Assembly: GCF_000379065.1 (NCBI RefSeq)
Contig: NZ_KB900614.1
Location: 4,864,033 to 4,928,032, forward strand
DNA: 64,000 bases
From: Salinispora mooreana
GTDB taxonomy: Bacteria > Actinomycetota > Actinomycetes > Mycobacteriales > Micromonosporaceae
Reading direction: 5' to 3'
Both the position numbers and the translations under genes were made by a program. This document shows positions 41,774-49,162 of the stretch, in pieces. Positions within the stretch are counted from its first letter, which is position 1. Each line of letters begins with the position of its first letter. The notes under the pieces were generated by a model. It saw nothing but the letters and a program-made list of their open reading frames with translations, was not told the origin of the DNA and ran no database searches.

Positions 41774-42825
41774 ACGATGCCGGTCTGACCCACGACGCCG
41801 GGCTGACTCTGGACGGAGTGAGTGCCGCCTACCGGGGCGTTACCGTTCTGCGGCAGATGTGGCTGACCGCGGCCCGGGGAGAACTCCTGGTGGTGCTCGG
41901 CCCCTCCGGCGCCGGCAAGTCGACGTTGTTGCGGGTGGTGGCCGGGCTGGAGCCGGTCACCACCGGGCGAGTCTGGATCGCCGGCCGGGATGTCACCGCC
42001 GACCGTCCCGGCCGGCGTAACGTGTCGATGGTCTTCCAGTCGTACGCGCTCTTTCCCCACCTGACCGTCGCCGAGAACATCGCGTTCGGCCTGGTGGTGC
42101 GGGATGTCCCGAAGGCGGCGGCCCGAGAGCGGGCCCGGCGGGCCGCCGAGCAGGTCGGCGCGGCGCATCTGCTCGGCCGGCGACCCGGGCAGCTCTCCGG
42201 CGGCGAGCGACAGCGGGTCGCGTTGGCTCGGGCGTTGGTGCGGGAGCCGGACGTCTTCCTCCTCGACGAGCCGCTGTCCAACCTCGACCTTGCGCTGCGG
42301 GTGCAGATGCGGGCCGAGCTGCGGGCCCTGCACGACCGGCTCGGCGCCACGATGGTGCACGTCACGCACGACCAAACCGAGGCGCTGGTGCTGGCCGACC
42401 GGATCGCGGTGCTGCGCGACGGCCGGGTGGAGCAGGTCGGTACGCCGGACGAGATCTGGCACACCCCGGCGAGCCGGTTCGTGGCTGGCTTTGTCGGCTC
42501 CCCGGCGATGAACGTGCTTCCGAGCTCCGGCCCGATCCACCCGTCCGGTGCTCCGCCGGCGGGGATGGCCGGCGACCGGGAGATCGGGTTCCGCCCGGAG
42601 GCGGTGGTGTTGGGGGAGTCCGACGGCGCGGCGGCGACTGTTGACCGGGTGGAGGTGGTCGGCACGGACGCCTACGCCTACCTCACTCTCCGCGCCGGGA
42701 GCCCGGTGGTGGCCCGGGTGCCCGCCGCCCACCGGCCCGCGCGCGGCGATGCGGTTCGAGTCGGGGTCCGCTGGGCCGATACGCACGTCTTCGACGCCGC
42801 CACCGGGCTCCGGTGCGTTCCTTGA
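41770..42825 (+). CDS. Sugar ABC transporter ATP-binding protein (MalK/UgpC-type)
   Basis: A 351-aa cytosolic ATPase. Walker A GPSGAGKST near residue 43, Q-loop SMVFQSYALFPHLTV, signature LSGGERQRVALARAL near 141, Walker B VFLLDEPLSNLD near 162 and H-loop VTHDQTEA near 197. The C-terminal TOBE/OB regulatory domain (RPEAVVLGES onward) marks the sugar-importer class. Many actinobacteria use one shared MsiK ATPase; having its own is notable. The GTG start overlaps the binding-protein stop. Confidence 0.95.
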   Translation: MNDAGLTHDAGLTLDGVSAAYRGVTVLRQMWLTAARGELLVVLGPSGAGKSTLLRVVAGLEPVTTGRVWIAGRDVTADRPGRRNVSMVFQSYALFPHLTVAENIAFGLVVRDVPKAAARERARRAAEQVGAAHLLGRRPGQLSGGERQRVALARALVREPDVFLLDEPLSNLDLALRVQMRAELRALHDRLGATMVHVTHDQTEALVLADRIAVLRDGRVEQVGTPDEIWHTPASRFVAGFVGSPAMNVLPSSGPIHPSGAPPAGMAGDREIGFRPEAVVLGESDGAAATVDRVEVVGTDAYAYLTLRAGSPVVARVPAAHRPARGDAVRVGVRWADTHVFDAATGLRCVP

Positions 42826-43763
42826 GCGAAAGGAGTGAGCGGTCGCGCGCCGGGGTAGGGCCGGCGGCGCGTGGGCACCGGCAGGTGGTGCTGATGCTGG
42901 CGCCGTATCTGATCGGTCTGGTCGGTTTGGTGTTGTTCCCTGCCGCGGTCACGCTTGCCCTGGCCTTCACCGAGTACGACCTGGTCAATCCGCCGAGCTG
43001 GGCCGGGTTGGCGAACGTCTCCGAGCTGGTGACGGACCCGGTCTTCCGGGTCGCGCTGACCAACTCGCTGGTGTTCGCGCTGGTGGCCGTGCCGCTTCGG
43101 GTGCTGCTCGCACTGGGCTTGGCGCTGCTGCTGCATCGCCGGTCGTTCGGGGCCCGTCCCGCACGGGTCGCGGCGCTGCTGCCGACCGCGGTACCCGAGA
43201 TCGCCTATGGCCTGCTCTGGCTCTGGCTGTTCAACCCCTTGTACGGCCCGATCAACCAGCTGCTGCGCGTCGGTGGCGAGAACGGGTTGACCGTGCTCGG
43301 TCGTACCCCGCCGCAGTGGCTGACCGACCCCACTGACGCCCGCGCCGCGATCATCCTGATGAGTGTGTTCACCATGGGCGAGACCTTCGTGGTGTTACTC
43401 GCCGCCCGGCGGGCCCTGCCAGCGGATGTCTATGAGGTGGCGGCCCTGGAGGACGCCACCGGTTGGGACGTCTTCCGCCGGGTCACCCTGCCGCTGATGG
43501 CGCCGGTGCTGGCCCTGCTGGTGGTGCGGGATCTGATCGCCAGCCTGCACTTCTCCTTTGTGCCGGCGCTCGTGGTGACCGACGGTGGCCCGCCGCCGTA
43601 TGCCACCACCTACCTGTCGTTGTTCATCTACCGCACCGGGTTCGAGTACCTGCGCTACGGCTACGCCGCGGCCGCGACGTTGGTGATGATGCTGCTGACG
43701 GTGGCGGCGGTGGTGGTGCAGTGGCGGCTGTTCCGCCGCTACCGGGCCTTCTATCGGCTGTGA
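42813..43763 (+). CDS. Sugar ABC transporter permease (MalF-type)
   Basis: A 316-aa permease with six helices; the EAA loop is YEVAALEDATGWDVFRRVTL near residue 210. It overlaps the ATPase gene by 13 bases, with AAAGGAG just inside the overlap, and closes the operon (permease, binding protein, ATPase, permease). The tRNA-like attachment repeat of the mobile element begins 36 bases after its stop. Confidence 0.92.
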   Translation: MRSLSERSERSRAGVGPAARGHRQVVLMLAPYLIGLVGLVLFPAAVTLALAFTEYDLVNPPSWAGLANVSELVTDPVFRVALTNSLVFALVAVPLRVLLALGLALLLHRRSFGARPARVAALLPTAVPEIAYGLLWLWLFNPLYGPINQLLRVGGENGLTVLGRTPPQWLTDPTDARAAIILMSVFTMGETFVVLLAARRALPADVYEVAALEDATGWDVFRRVTLPLMAPVLALLVVRDLIASLHFSFVPALVVTDGGPPPYATTYLSLFIYRTGFEYLRYGYAAAATLVMMLLTVAAVVVQWRLFRRYRAFYRL

Positions 43764-43798
43764 TCATTCAGGGCCGGTCGGTTCGTGGCTTCCGTCGG

Positions 43799-43865
43799 AC
43801 TCTTAATCCGCGGGTTCGGGGTTCGAGTCCCTGGCGGCGCACCAACGAGCAAGGCCCTGACCTGG
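43799..43865 (+). repeat. Left attachment repeat (attL), 3' part of tRNA-Lys(CTT)
   Basis: It starts with ACTCTTAATCCG, the anticodon loop with CTT, continues through the T-arm (GGTTCGAGTCC) and GCGGCGC-ACCA acceptor end, and includes the beginning of the terminator. The bases upstream cannot form the 5' half of the tRNA: no GCGCCGC acceptor strand precedes it. So this is a tRNA fragment, not a working gene. Identical to 53695-53761. Confidence 0.9.
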
Positions 43866-43887
43866 CACTTCTGTGCCGGTCGGGGTC
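43853..43887 (+). terminator. tRNA-Lys terminator, left copy
   Basis: GGCCCTGACC pairs with GGTCGGGGTC (43878-43887), extended by GGCAC/GTGCC, followed by TTTTT. The right copy keeps the perfect GGCCCTGACC/GGTCAGGGCC form. Confidence 0.8.
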
Positions 43888-43922
43888 TTTTTCGTCGGTG
43901 TCTGTCGATATCTAGCGCTGCT

Positions 43923-44046
43923 GTGAGCCCGAGGTGAGCCCGGGGGTGTATTGCGATGCCATCAGGCGGTGGAAGCTCCCACCGCCTCAGGACGCCTGGT
44001 CATCGATGTCAGCCGATTTATCGGGCTGTGAGCCCGGGTGAGCCCG
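43923..44046 (+). promoter_or_regulatory. Left arm-type integrase sites (two GTGAGCCCG pairs)
   Basis: GTGAGCCCG occurs at 43923 and 43934 (11-bp period), and again at 44028 and 44038 inside the end of the integrase gene. A further pair, same orientation, lies near the right end (53558 and 53569). Paired direct repeats flanking the crossover core are typical arm-binding sites of lambda-type integrases. Confidence 0.65.
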
Positions 44047-45573
44047 GGAGCGCTTCTGCCTGGGCACCAGACGCGCGGCGGCTTCCGCCGCATCGTGCGC
44101 CACCTCCGGCAGGACCGAGGTGTAGGTGTCCGACGTGAGCCCGATGGACGCGTGGCCCAGCATCTCCTGTACCACCTTCCGGTCGACCCCGGCCGCGAGC
44201 GCGATCGTTGCCGCACCGTGACGGAGGTCATGCAGCCGGATCGGCGGAAGGCCAGCCCTCCGGGTCAGCCGCTCGAAGCGGGCTGTCAGCCGGTCTGGTT
44301 CGATCCACCCCCCGGTTGGCTGGGTGAACAGTCGACCGCTGTCCACCCATGCCGCTCCGGCCCTCTCGCGCGCCTTGCGTTGCCGCTTGAGGTGCCGCTT
44401 GAGCACCTTCACGCTCTTCCGATCCAGCGCAACGACGCGATCCCCCGCGTCGCTCTTCGGTGTGCCTTCCAGCGTCTGCCCTCCGAACGCCACTAGCTGA
44501 GTAGCGATGGTGAGGGTTTGTGCCTTGAGGTCTAGGTCCTCTGGCCGTAGCCCGCACGCTTCGCCCCGTCGCAGTCCCCGGAACACGATCAGGTGAAAAA
44601 GCGCGCACAGGTCGTCATCACCGATCGCATCCAGGAACGCGCCGGCTTGCTCTGGTGTCCACACCATGACCGGTGACGGCTTCACACCGGTAGCCTGCCA
44701 TTGCGCCACCCGGTCATCAGTCCACACAAGCGCCTTCGGGCGCTTCACGGAATCCAGCTCGACATGTGCGGCAGGGTTAAACGTGATCAGCCCCTGGGCT
44801 ATCGCATCGTTGAGTGCTGCGCGGAGCGTTGCCCTGATGTGTCGCTGCGTCGTTGGCCCCGCTGGACGACGGAATGGGGGCATCTCTGCGATAGCGGCAC
44901 GTGCCGTACGGCGACGCTGCCGCCCCTTGAGCGCCTTTAGCTCATCGATAGCGGCGTGCCGTAGCGCGTTCGACTCTTCAATCTCGATGTTTTGTTCAGC
45001 GATACCAGCGAACATCTCTTTTAGGTGAGACACCCTAAGTCGGTCTAGCCGTATGTCCCCGATGCGGGGCTTTAGGTGATTCTGGATGTCTCCGGCGTAC
45101 CTGTTCTTCGTGCTGGGGCGGATTTTGCGGCCAGCGATCCATTCGTCTAGCCACTCCCCGACCGTGGTCTTCGCGGTCAGTGACTGTCCGCTGTGCAGCT
45201 TGCGCCTCGTCTCGTCCAGGTCGGGCAATGGTCCCCCACTGGATGCGACACCCGCCAGTAGGTCCCCGATGCGCTGCTGTCCGTCTGCGTCGTCACTGTC
45301 AGGCAGCGCCAGCAAAGCCCGTAGGGCGTCCAGGTCGACCTGTGCCTCAGCAGCCGACGTGTAGCCGGTCCGGCGGAACGTCCGCCGTTCGCCGTCCGCT
45401 GTCGGCGGTAGCTCCTGGCGTACGCCCCATGTGCCGTGACGGCGTTGGTTGAGCTTCGGGCAGGACTGTCCGTACTGTTTGCCTGTCTGTGGATCGCGGC
45501 AGGCGCAGCGGCGGAATGTTGATCCTCTCAAGGTTCCTCCTGACAGTGAAGGTTGGTACCAAGTAGGTACCAT
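43987..45573 (-). CDS. int: Site-specific tyrosine integrase
   Basis: A 528-aa tyrosine recombinase that inserts and excises the element. Catalytic residues: Arg in FRGLRRGEACGL (about 335), His-x-x-Arg in LHDLRHGAATIAL (448/451), His in MLGHASIGLTSDTY (474) and nucleophile Tyr (484). A core-binding SAM-like domain spans about 135-290 (TVGEWLDEWIAGRKIRPST). The N-terminus has a cysteine motif RCACRDPQTGKQYGQSCP, seen in integrases of actinomycete integrative elements. ATG 45573 has GGAGG seven bases upstream. The gene reads towards the left attachment repeat, as in pSAM2-like elements. Confidence 0.96.
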   Translation of the reverse strand: MVPTWYQPSLSGGTLRGSTFRRCACRDPQTGKQYGQSCPKLNQRRHGTWGVRQELPPTADGERRTFRRTGYTSAAEAQVDLDALRALLALPDSDDADGQQRIGDLLAGVASSGGPLPDLDETRRKLHSGQSLTAKTTVGEWLDEWIAGRKIRPSTKNRYAGDIQNHLKPRIGDIRLDRLRVSHLKEMFAGIAEQNIEIEESNALRHAAIDELKALKGRQRRRTARAAIAEMPPFRRPAGPTTQRHIRATLRAALNDAIAQGLITFNPAAHVELDSVKRPKALVWTDDRVAQWQATGVKPSPVMVWTPEQAGAFLDAIGDDDLCALFHLIVFRGLRRGEACGLRPEDLDLKAQTLTIATQLVAFGGQTLEGTPKSDAGDRVVALDRKSVKVLKRHLKRQRKARERAGAAWVDSGRLFTQPTGGWIEPDRLTARFERLTRRAGLPPIRLHDLRHGAATIALAAGVDRKVVQEMLGHASIGLTSDTYTSVLPEVAHDAAEAAARLVPRQKRSRAHPGSQPDKSADIDDQAS

Positions 45574-45598
45574 ACAGGTACCTCCAAGGTATCAACTA
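45555..45598. promoter_or_regulatory. GGTACC iterons over the integrase start
   Basis: GGTACC occurs at 45555, 45566 and 45577, then GGTATC at 45588: four units with an exact 11-bp period. They cover the integrase start codon and ribosome site. One face of the helix is marked, as expected for co-operative binding by the excisionase or the small protein encoded at 45609. Confidence 0.7.
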
Positions 45599-45608
45599 GA
45601 ATGAGGGC

Positions 45609-45854
45609 GTGGAAGGGCAAAGAGTGGGCGCAGATGGCATGCCAGAGCTTCCCCCGAAACCTAGGGTGAGGAAAGAAAAGCGAGATCGGCAGGCCAAGAT
45701 TCGGCTCTCGGATCGGGAAACCAAGGCCCTAGAGGACCGGCGGCCAGACCTTACGGTTGCGGGCATTGTCTCCCTGTTGGTTGATGACGTGCTAGAGGGT
45801 CGCCACAATCCTTCATGGATGCTCCCGGCGGACGACGACACTGACCCCCAATAG
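45609..45854 (+). CDS. Small basic protein, possible ribbon-helix-helix regulator
   Basis: An 81-aa protein divergent from the integrase. KRDRQAKIRLSDRETKALED followed by PDLTVAGIVSLLVDDVLEG fits a strand-helix-helix layout like Arc/CopG regulators; this is an inference from pattern only. The start GTG 45609 is 35 bases from the integrase ATG, with the GGTACC iterons between them. Its 3' end overlaps the excisionase gene by 42 bases on the other strand. Confidence 0.6.
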   Translation: MEGQRVGADGMPELPPKPRVRKEKRDRQAKIRLSDRETKALEDRRPDLTVAGIVSLLVDDVLEGRHNPSWMLPADDDTDPQ

Positions 45855-46055
45855 TTCAAGGATGGCCCGGACCGGAACAACGTAGCTACGTCCAACCCGA
45901 ATGACCTGTACAGGGAACTGCCCGCGTTGGGCTAGCGTGTAGGCTTTGCTGCGGCCGATGCCGAGGATTGATCCGGCCGTAGCGACATCCGTTGTCAGTC
46001 CGAGACCCTGAACAGATGCGACGGTCCAAGGTTCATTGGTGCCGTTTTTGGACAT
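45813..46055 (-). CDS. xis: Excisionase / MerR-type HTH protein (Xis/AlpA-like)
   Basis: An 80-aa winged-helix protein: LTTDVATAGSILGIGRSKAY, then LAQRGQFPVQVIRVGRSYVVPVRAILELL (in part), the DNA-binding domain of family-17 HTH/excisionase proteins. It probably directs integrase towards excision. ATG 46055 has a perfect GGGAGGAG six bases upstream. It lies 240 bases upstream of the integrase in the same direction, the usual xis-int order. Confidence 0.88.
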   Translation of the reverse strand: MSKNGTNEPWTVASVQGLGLTTDVATAGSILGIGRSKAYTLAQRGQFPVQVIRVGRSYVVPVRAILELLGVSVVVRREHP

Positions 46056-46378
46056 GAATCTCCTCCCGTTGGGAAGACAAGTTTGTGGCTCCGCTTGAGG
46101 CTTAAAGCCAGTGAGGCAGTTATTCAGGCAGCCTGATGGACACTTCCAGCCCAACTTCAGGATCGATCAAGGGTTCACGTGTAGCCCGACCTTGGAGCGA
46201 CAACCATAGCAGCCACTGCAACACCCCCCTTCGCGAAGCAGTGACCCAGGTCACATCAGATTCCACCTACAGGCATACGGGTTTGTAGGTGGTTATTAAT
46301 AGTGAGGGGGTTTTACGGGAGGGAGGGGAGGGAGCGAAGGCGACCGACCCGACCGACCCAACAGTGACCTACCAGTGA
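46056..46378. promoter_or_regulatory. Excisionase upstream region with palindromes
   Basis: About 320 bases without a gene. GTGACC-CA-GGTCAC (46241-46254) is a perfect operator-like palindrome, CTTCGCGAAG lies just before it, and CCACCTACA/TGTAGGTGG (46263-46271, 46284-46292) is a 9-bp hairpin. A purine-rich GGGAGGGGAGGGAG tract follows at about 46318-46334. These may form the control region of the excisionase and of the hairpin array transcript. Confidence 0.45.
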
Positions 46379-46868
46379 GGGCAGCCCCCTTGGCTGCCCG
46401 ACAGTCACTACTGCTAACAGCAACAGGGCAGCCCCCTAGGGCTGCCAACACTAGTCACTACTGACTACTACTAACCAGGTTGGCAGCCCTTCGGCTGCCA
46501 ACAACAGAACCAACCACTACGGCAGCCCCCGAGGGCTGCCAACACTGACAACAGCAGTAGCAGCAACTACTGTTGGCAGCCCCCTCGGCTGCCAACCAAC
46601 AGTAACTACTAAACAGTTCTACTCAAACAAGGGCAGCCCCCTCGGGCTGCCTAGTAGTAACCACTAACTACAGTGGCAGCCCTCAAGGGCTGCCCGCAGT
46701 AACAAACTGAAGCTTTAATAGCTACCACTGTTGGGCAGCCCTTCGGGGGACTGCCCAACCAATAACCAACAACCAACCACTAAAGGGCAGCCCCGAAGGG
46801 CTGCCTACAGTAACAAACCACAGCTTCTAATTAGCTACTACTGTTGGCATTCCCCAAAGAATGCCAAC
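46379..46868 (+). repeat. Array of ten GGCAGCCC-type hairpins
   Basis: Ten palindromes, each an 8-10 bp stem with a 4-6 base loop (the eighth is longer): 46379-46399, 46427-46446, 46480-46501, 46521-46540, 46572-46596, 46632-46651, 46675-46694, 46730-46759, 46786-46805, 46843-46868. Stems read GGCAGCCC...GGGCTGCC; the tenth is GTTGGCATTC...GAATGCCAAC, changed on both arms so pairing is kept. Spacers are A/C/T-rich and G-poor with repeated CAGTAACTACT-like text. Starts are 41-60 bases apart. The last stem overlaps the region before the HNH gene. Confidence 0.95.
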
Positions 46869-46899
46869 CAACAGAAACAACCACTGTCCCGCAAAGGCA

Positions 46900-47292
46900 A
46901 TGAGTTACAACACCTGCACCATCTGCAAACACCTCACACCCCACGGCACCACAAGGTGCCCAACACACCAGCCGAAACCGTTCGCCACCGCCCAACGGTC
47001 GGAGGCGCACAACCGCACTCACCCCGAAGTTTGGTATTCCGCAAAGGCAGCCCGCGCGAAACGCGCGTACCTCAACCACCATCCGGTGTGCTGGGAATGT
47101 GGAGCACCCTCAACACACGTCGACCACACCATCCCCACGTCCACACCGGAAGGCCAGGCACTGCTCATGGAACCGTCGCTGTGGCGTCCTCACTGCGCCA
47201 CCTGCTCCAACCGCCAAGGGGCCCGGTTAGGGGCCCAACGAAGAATCGAGAACCGTGCGACCCCGTTCGGTGAAAGAGCCCCTGGGCTCTGA
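46900..47292 (+). CDS. HNH endonuclease-like protein
   Basis: A 130-aa protein with two zinc-type cysteine pairs. The N-terminus is SYNTCTICKHLTPHGTTRCP; the HNH core is PVCWECGAPSTHVDHTIP with the catalytic His-Asp-His region, then PHCATCSNRQGARLGAQRR with the final Asn and cysteine pair. Such small HNH proteins occur in phages and integrative elements. The start may be ATG 46861, inside the tenth hairpin, or ATG 46900; I prefer the second, though its AAAGG is close. Role in element biology unknown. Confidence 0.75.
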   Translation: MSYNTCTICKHLTPHGTTRCPTHQPKPFATAQRSEAHNRTHPEVWYSAKAARAKRAYLNHHPVCWECGAPSTHVDHTIPTSTPEGQALLMEPSLWRPHCATCSNRQGARLGAQRRIENRATPFGERAPGL

Positions 47293-47555
47293 CACAACAG
47301 TCTAGCTGGGCGGGGGTTCGCACACTACGGTCTGCATTCCGTACAGAAAAACCCACAAGACAGTCTGCTCAGGAAATGCAAACCCACAACCCCCAACCCC
47401 CGGCAGGGGGAAAGGGGCAGAAAAACTTTCCCACAAACTTTACCCACTCCCGCTGCATTAGGCTCGTTTTTGTGTCTGCACATTTCCCGGGTTTGTGGGA
47501 ATTCGAGGGAAACCTTAAATTGTTTCAGTTACCTTAAATGAGAGTAAGGAAATTT
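47293..47555. other. Low-GC intergenic region with inverted and direct repeats
   Basis: No gene. TTCCCACAAAC (47428-47438) and GTTTGTGGGAA (47491-47501) form a perfect 11-bp inverted repeat, and ACCTTAAAT occurs at 47512-47520 and 47531-47539. The AT-rich text and these repeats suggest a promoter/operator region for the cargo downstream. Confidence 0.5.
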
Positions 47556-47784
47556 CATGGATGATCCGTTTTCGGCGTTCCGTGAGCCCCCTACCCGACC
47601 CAGCGACCAGCACAGCACCGTAAGGAGAACTTCTCCTCCACCGCCCTGGCGGTGGAGGAGACCTCGTCGTAGCTGGTCGGCGCGGCCGCCCTTGAACAGG
47701 AGCCGGGCCAGCTGACCGCTGCTGAGGTTTCGGTTTTCGGAGAGCCTAAAGTTGGTTGGCTTGACTTTCTCAAATCCCATTGAT
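47556..47784 (+). pseudogene. Probable frameshifted small gene with a strong hairpin
   Basis: ATG 47556 after AAGGAAA opens MDDPFSAFREPPTRPSDQHS. A sensible continuation, GAAALEQEPGQLTAAEVSVF then GWLDFLKSH and a stop at 47784, is in another frame and interrupted by a TAG. Between them TCTCCTCCACCGCC (47632-47645) and its complement (47648-47661) form a 14-bp stem. Either a decayed gene or a structured RNA; no family recognised. Confidence 0.3.
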
Positions 47785-47825
47785 AACCTTTCCGCGTCAA
47801 GACAACGATCCACTGTGGAGGAACG

Positions 47826-48347
47826 ATGAAGATCGGTAGGGCATTGTCAAGGCTAGGCCTTGGAGTGGCAGTGGTGGCCGTCGGTGGATTTATGGCGCTT
47901 AGCTCCGGGACGGGCGCATTCGCGAATACCACGTTTAAAGATGAGTATAAGTACTGGCAATCCGAAAGCAATCCATTGAAGGTTTCCGGCTACGGCAGTA
48001 CCGTCTATGGATATGGCCAGTGGCGGGTCACTGACAACAGTAGCGGAACTCGTTCGTTCCTGGACGCCCGACTTTGGTATTCCAACGCAGACAACCACAA
48101 GAAGTACGCTGAACTCGAAACGCAGGCGAATGTTACGCCAGCTGGCGCGATCAGTGCCCAATTCTTCCCCCACGCAATTAAAGCAACTCCGAGTTCCAAT
48201 TACACGTCCAAAACCTGGAACTACGTCAACACCTCAGTTCATTCCTGGGGCACTAAGGCCCGTGCGGCTGTCGTGGTATGTCTCGACATCCCGAACCGCT
48301 TCGATCCGTGTTCTGGTGAGAGTATAACTGGCAGCACAAATTACTAA
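47826..48347 (+). CDS. Secreted protein of unknown function (cargo)
   Basis: A 173-aa exported protein: signal peptide KIGRALSRLGLGVAVVAVGG..., cut after GAFA near residue 33. The mature part is rich in Tyr, Trp, Ser and Asn (VSGYGSTVYGYGQWRVTDNS, then FLDARLWYSNADNHKKYAEL) with one late Cys pair (VVCLDIPNRFDPCSGES). ATG 47826 has GGAGGAACG upstream. GC content is clearly lower than the chromosome. The next genes encode an ABC transporter, so a secreted antagonist or its binding partner is possible. No family is recognised. Confidence 0.8.
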   Translation: MKIGRALSRLGLGVAVVAVGGFMALSSGTGAFANTTFKDEYKYWQSESNPLKVSGYGSTVYGYGQWRVTDNSSGTRSFLDARLWYSNADNHKKYAELETQANVTPAGAISAQFFPHAIKATPSSNYTSKTWNYVNTSVHSWGTKARAAVVVCLDIPNRFDPCSGESITGSTNY

Positions 48348-48367
48348 CATATAGATCTCACGAGTCA

Positions 48368-48415
48368 CCGCCGAGCCTTGCCGTCGCAACGATTGGACTT
48401 ATCAAGGCTCGGCGG
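48368..48415 (+). terminator. Hairpin between the secreted protein and ABC genes
   Basis: CCGCCGAGCCTTG (48368-48380) pairs perfectly with CAAGGCTCGGCGG (48403-48415) around a 22-base loop. It lies 13 bases before the ABC start, so it may reduce read-through or act as an attenuator. Confidence 0.6.
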
Positions 48416-48427
48416 CGGCATGATCGC

Positions 48428-49162
48428 ATGGAGAAACTTTTGGACGTGGGTCGCCTTGTCCTGACCGACTTGACGAAGGCTTTTGGGAACTCGTTTACTC
48501 TCGGGCCGCTTTCTTTGACTTTAACAAAGGGCGTAACGTGCCTCGTCGGACCGAACGGCGCGGGCAAATCAACGCTCTTCCGTATTGCCGCTAAAGTGGA
48601 CCGTCCCACCTCCGGATCCATCACCCTTGAAAATGACGGGAGATCAGCAAGGCTGGGTTACCTACCACAGGAGCCGTTGCTGCCGCCATCGGCAACCTGT
48701 GAAGACTTTCTGCACTACGTGGCCTGGCTGCAGCGCATCGGTCGACACCAGCGCGCGGCTGCTATATCGTCGGCTTTGGCCGCCGTAGGACTAGCCGACC
48801 GTCGCTCTAGCAGGATCCGCGAACTGTCGGGCGGAATGCGTCGGCGTCTCGGTATCGCGCATGCGATTGTCCATGACCCGGCCCTCATCCTGTTGGACGA
48901 GCCGACCGTTGGCCTGGATCCGGCGCAACGAATCAGTCTACGCAACACCATCGGCACGGTTGGCCAGGACAGGATCGTACTCGTCTCGACCCACCTCGTT
49001 GAGGACGTTCGCGGTCTGGCTGACCGGGTGATCATCCTTAATCAGGGAAGAGCTATCTACGACGGCAACATCCCCGATCTGGAGAAGCTCGCGACGGCCG
49101 AGGCACCTGGTGACACCGATTTGGAGCGAGCTATCGCCAGCCTAATGGAGGGGCAGCAGTGA
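48428..49162 (+). CDS. ABC transporter ATP-binding protein (cargo)
   Basis: A 244-aa ABC-2-type ATPase. Walker A LVGPNGAGKSTLFRI near residue 40, signature ELSGGMRRRLGIAHAIV near 135, Walker B ALILLDEPTVGLD near 155 and H-loop LVSTHLVEDV near 188. The lack of a long C-terminal domain fits the CcmA/BcrA export or self-protection class. ATG 48428 is used; GTG 48446 is possible. Its stop overlaps the GTG of the next gene (GTGA), so ATPase and membrane protein are made together. Confidence 0.92.
   Translation: MEKLLDVGRLVLTDLTKAFGNSFTLGPLSLTLTKGVTCLVGPNGAGKSTLFRIAAKVDRPTSGSITLENDGRSARLGYLPQEPLLPPSATCEDFLHYVAWLQRIGRHQRAAAISSALAAVGLADRRSSRIRELSGGMRRRLGIAHAIVHDPALILLDEPTVGLDPAQRISLRNTIGTVGQDRIVLVSTHLVEDVRGLADRVIILNQGRAIYDGNIPDLEKLATAEAPGDTDLERAIASLMEGQQ

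Noticed and set aside
43764..43841. Complete tRNA-Lys gene at the left end
   Set aside because: Only the anticodon loop to CCA end is present; the upstream bases cannot form the 5' acceptor or D-arm.
46379..46868. CRISPR array
   Set aside because: The repeats are palindromes of varying stem and loop, spacers resemble each other, and no cas genes are present.
47826..48347. Lactococcin-972-type bacteriocin
   Set aside because: Context is suggestive (secreted protein plus ABC genes), but length and sequence do not match that family.
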